From Actinobacteria bacterium BACL4 MAG-120820-bin23 (GTDB lineage Bacteria; Actinomycetota; Actinomycetes; Nanopelagicales; Nanopelagicaceae), in NCBI GenBank assembly GCA_001437855.1, contig LIBD01000054.1:1-5979 (forward strand): a stretch of DNA of 5,979 nt, read 5' to 3'. The notes under the pieces are model-generated. The model had not been told where the DNA came from. It made no database searches and saw nothing but the letters and a program-made list of their open reading frames with translations. Both the position numbers and the translations under genes were made by a program. Of this stretch, positions 4,688 to 5,979 are shown one piece after another; within the stretch, counting starts at the first letter, position 1; every line of letters begins with the position of its first letter.

Positions 4688-5374
4688 ATGGCTGGGTCAA
4701 TCAGAATTTGCTTAATTGCAGAGGGTTTTGTTGAAGATTTAAAAAAGTGTGTTTTTTCAATCCAGAATTTTACTAAAACGCCAGTAAGTATTCATGCTAA
4801 TGGCAAGAGTAATTGGCTTGAACAAAATCTATTCGATCCAAGCCAGGTAAGTATTTCTCAGGATAAAAACCCTCTTGGGTGGGGTAATTTAATTAATCAG
4901 TTTTTAAATCACCATACTGAGGATTACTTGATAATTATGGATCCATCCACAATATTTTTAGCAGACCCAATTCCTAAGACTTTAGCGGCGCTGGAATCTG
5001 GTTACCAAGGGGCTGGCTGGAAAGGTGGATTAGTGAATTTAGCTGATGAGTGGCGGAGCACGGAAGATAAGGGATCAGGAGAGGTAGATGTTTTATTTAG
5101 TTACTACTTTGCACTAAATCGATCTTTTACATTAAAGGCAGGGGGAGCTAATCCAAGTGCTAAGTATTATCGAAATGCAGATATTGAGTTATCGCTAGCA
5201 ATGAGAGACGCTGGTGGTAAGTTAATTCAAATTGATCTGCCACTAGAGCAGGGCAGGCACCATGGTTATTACGATACTGACCCTGATTACCGAGAGAAGA
5301 ACTCCAAAAAGAATTACCAAAGAATTTTGGATAGGTTTAGAGGTAAAAATGAAATCCTTTCACCCCGCAGATAG
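4688..5374 (+). CDS. GT2-like (GT-A fold) glycosyltransferase
   Basis: This 228-residue protein looks like a compact family 2 glycosyltransferase. The N-terminal strand SIRICLIAEG (4-13) follows the ATG directly. A NPLGWGNLINQFL segment (61-73) resembles the N.G...A.N motif of rhamnosyltransferase-like GT2 proteins. The strand DYLIIMDPSTIFL (79-91) places D85 where the metal-binding DxD normally sits, but reads DPS. RNADIELSLAMRDAGGK (162-178) is the usual acidic motif with the predicted catalytic base (D165 or E167), followed by a conserved-looking HHGYYDTD (191-198). No membrane helix or signal peptide is present, so it is probably cytoplasmic or peripheral. It starts 13 nt after rpmG with only a weak AAAG at 4677-4680, and ends 9 nt before murB, so it is operonic. 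Sugar and acceptor are unknown; a cell-envelope glycan is likely. Confidence 0.72.
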   Translation: MAGSIRICLIAEGFVEDLKKCVFSIQNFTKTPVSIHANGKSNWLEQNLFDPSQVSISQDKNPLGWGNLINQFLNHHTEDYLIIMDPSTIFLADPIPKTLAALESGYQGAGWKGGLVNLADEWRSTEDKGSGEVDVLFSYYFALNRSFTLKAGGANPSAKYYRNADIELSLAMRDAGGKLIQIDLPLEQGRHHGYYDTDPDYREKNSKKNYQRILDRFRGKNEILSPRR

Positions 5375-5383
5375 GCTTAAGTA

Positions 5384-5979
5384 ATGGAGCAATTGTCTAG
5401 CTTTACAACGCTACGAGTTGGTGGCCCGGCTCGGAAAATTATTCATGCTCATTCTGAAGCAGAATTAATTGAATTTGTTAAGGCAGCTGATAGTGCAAAG
5501 GAGCCAATACTAATTTTAGGTGGTGGTTCTAATTTATTAATTAGTGATGCAGGCTTTGCCGGCACAGTAATTAGAGTTGAAAGTAAAGGTAATGCTTTAG
5601 ATTATGACGCTTGTAGTGGTGGGATGATTGAAGTATCAGCTGGTGAAGATTGGGATAAGTTTGTAGAGATAAGTATTGAAAAAGGTTTTGCAGATCTAGA
5701 GTCACTAAGTGGAATACCTGGAACAGTTGGCGGGGCCCCGATTCAAAATATTGGTGCTTATGGGCATGAGGTAAGTGAAACTATCGCAAGAGTAAAAACT
5801 TATGATCGGAGTAAGGGTAAGGTAAAAACCTTTACTAATACTGAATGTAAATTCTCATATCGAAACTCCATTTTTAAAGAGCAGCCTGGCAGGTATGTGA
5901 TCTTGACTGTAACTTTTCAATTACGAAAAGGAGCTCAATCATTACCAATTACTTATGCTGAATTAGCCAAGCAATTATC
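5384..5979 (+). CDS. murB: UDP-N-acetylenolpyruvoylglucosamine reductase MurB (N-terminal part, cut by right edge)
   Basis: MurB reduces UDP-GlcNAc-enolpyruvate to UDP-MurNAc with NADPH and FAD in the cytoplasm, the second committed step of peptidoglycan synthesis. The visible 198 codons begin MEQLSSFTTLRVGGPARKI, the usual short N-terminus with the TTLRxGGPA flavin motif. GGGSNLLISD (46-55) and the FAD-pyrophosphate loop SGIPGTVGGAPIQNIGAYG (109-127) follow. R160 in YRNSIFK corresponds to the catalytic Arg of E. coli YRDS (Asp to Asn next to it). The C-terminal MurB domain, with the proton-donor Ser and catalytic Glu, lies beyond the window. ATG 5384 is the first possible start, because TAA is in frame at 5378-5380. 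A weak AGG at 5373-5375 lies 8 nt upstream, overlapping the stop codon of the GT2-like gene. Confidence 0.95.
   Translation, partial: MEQLSSFTTLRVGGPARKIIHAHSEAELIEFVKAADSAKEPILILGGGSNLLISDAGFAGTVIRVESKGNALDYDACSGGMIEVSAGEDWDKFVEISIEKGFADLESLSGIPGTVGGAPIQNIGAYGHEVSETIARVKTYDRSKGKVKTFTNTECKFSYRNSIFKEQPGRYVILTVTFQLRKGAQSLPITYAELAKQL

Overview
The window is chromosomal DNA from an AT-rich actinobacterium. The gene order yajQ ... tRNA-Tyr ... tRNA-Thr, tRNA-Met, rpmG ... murB matches, as I recall it, the order in Streptomyces and relatives. The lactate-dehydrogenase-like protein strongly resembles the mycobacterial LldD2 type. Low GC, short spacers and apparently leaderless genes fit a streamlined planktonic lineage such as the freshwater acI/Nanopelagicales group or marine Actinomarina. 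That placement is inference, not shown by a marker gene.

Layout. Positions 1-197 (minus strand) hold the N-terminal third of a YajQ-family nucleotide-binding protein, cut by the left edge. It is divergent from an FMN-dependent alpha-hydroxy-acid dehydrogenase of the LldD type (247-1491). A class II tRNA-Tyr(GUA) with encoded CCA follows (1552-1636). A divergent two-gene pair then lies between tRNA-Tyr and the next tRNAs: a sulfotransferase on the minus strand (1651-2598) and a MurG/GT28-like glycosyltransferase with an unexplained C-terminal tail on the plus strand (2747-4141). Next come tRNA-Thr(GGU) (4196-4268), tRNA-Met(CAU) (4303-4376), a 127-nt spacer rich in symmetric elements, the zinc-type ribosomal protein bL33 gene rpmG (4504-4674), a GT2-like glycosyltransferase (4688-5374) and the first ~198 codons of murB (5384 to the right edge).

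How the genes work together. The core is housekeeping: tRNAs, a ribosomal protein and peptidoglycan precursor synthesis. Three genes interleaved with it, the sulfotransferase and two glycosyltransferases, point to decoration of a cell-surface glycan. The first two sit directly downstream of the 3' end of tRNA-Tyr, a known type of integration hotspot, although no integrase or duplicated att site is visible. The GT2-like gene sits between rpmG and murB, where many actinobacteria carry MaoC-type dehydratase genes.

Regulation. Several start codons lie exactly 6 nt after a plausible -10 hexamer and lack a Shine-Dalgarno sequence, which suggests leaderless mRNAs. rpmG, inside its operon, instead has a strong AGGAG. 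No intergenic stretch exceeds 300 bases. I found no CRISPR array, insertion sequence, origin or clear intrinsic terminator.
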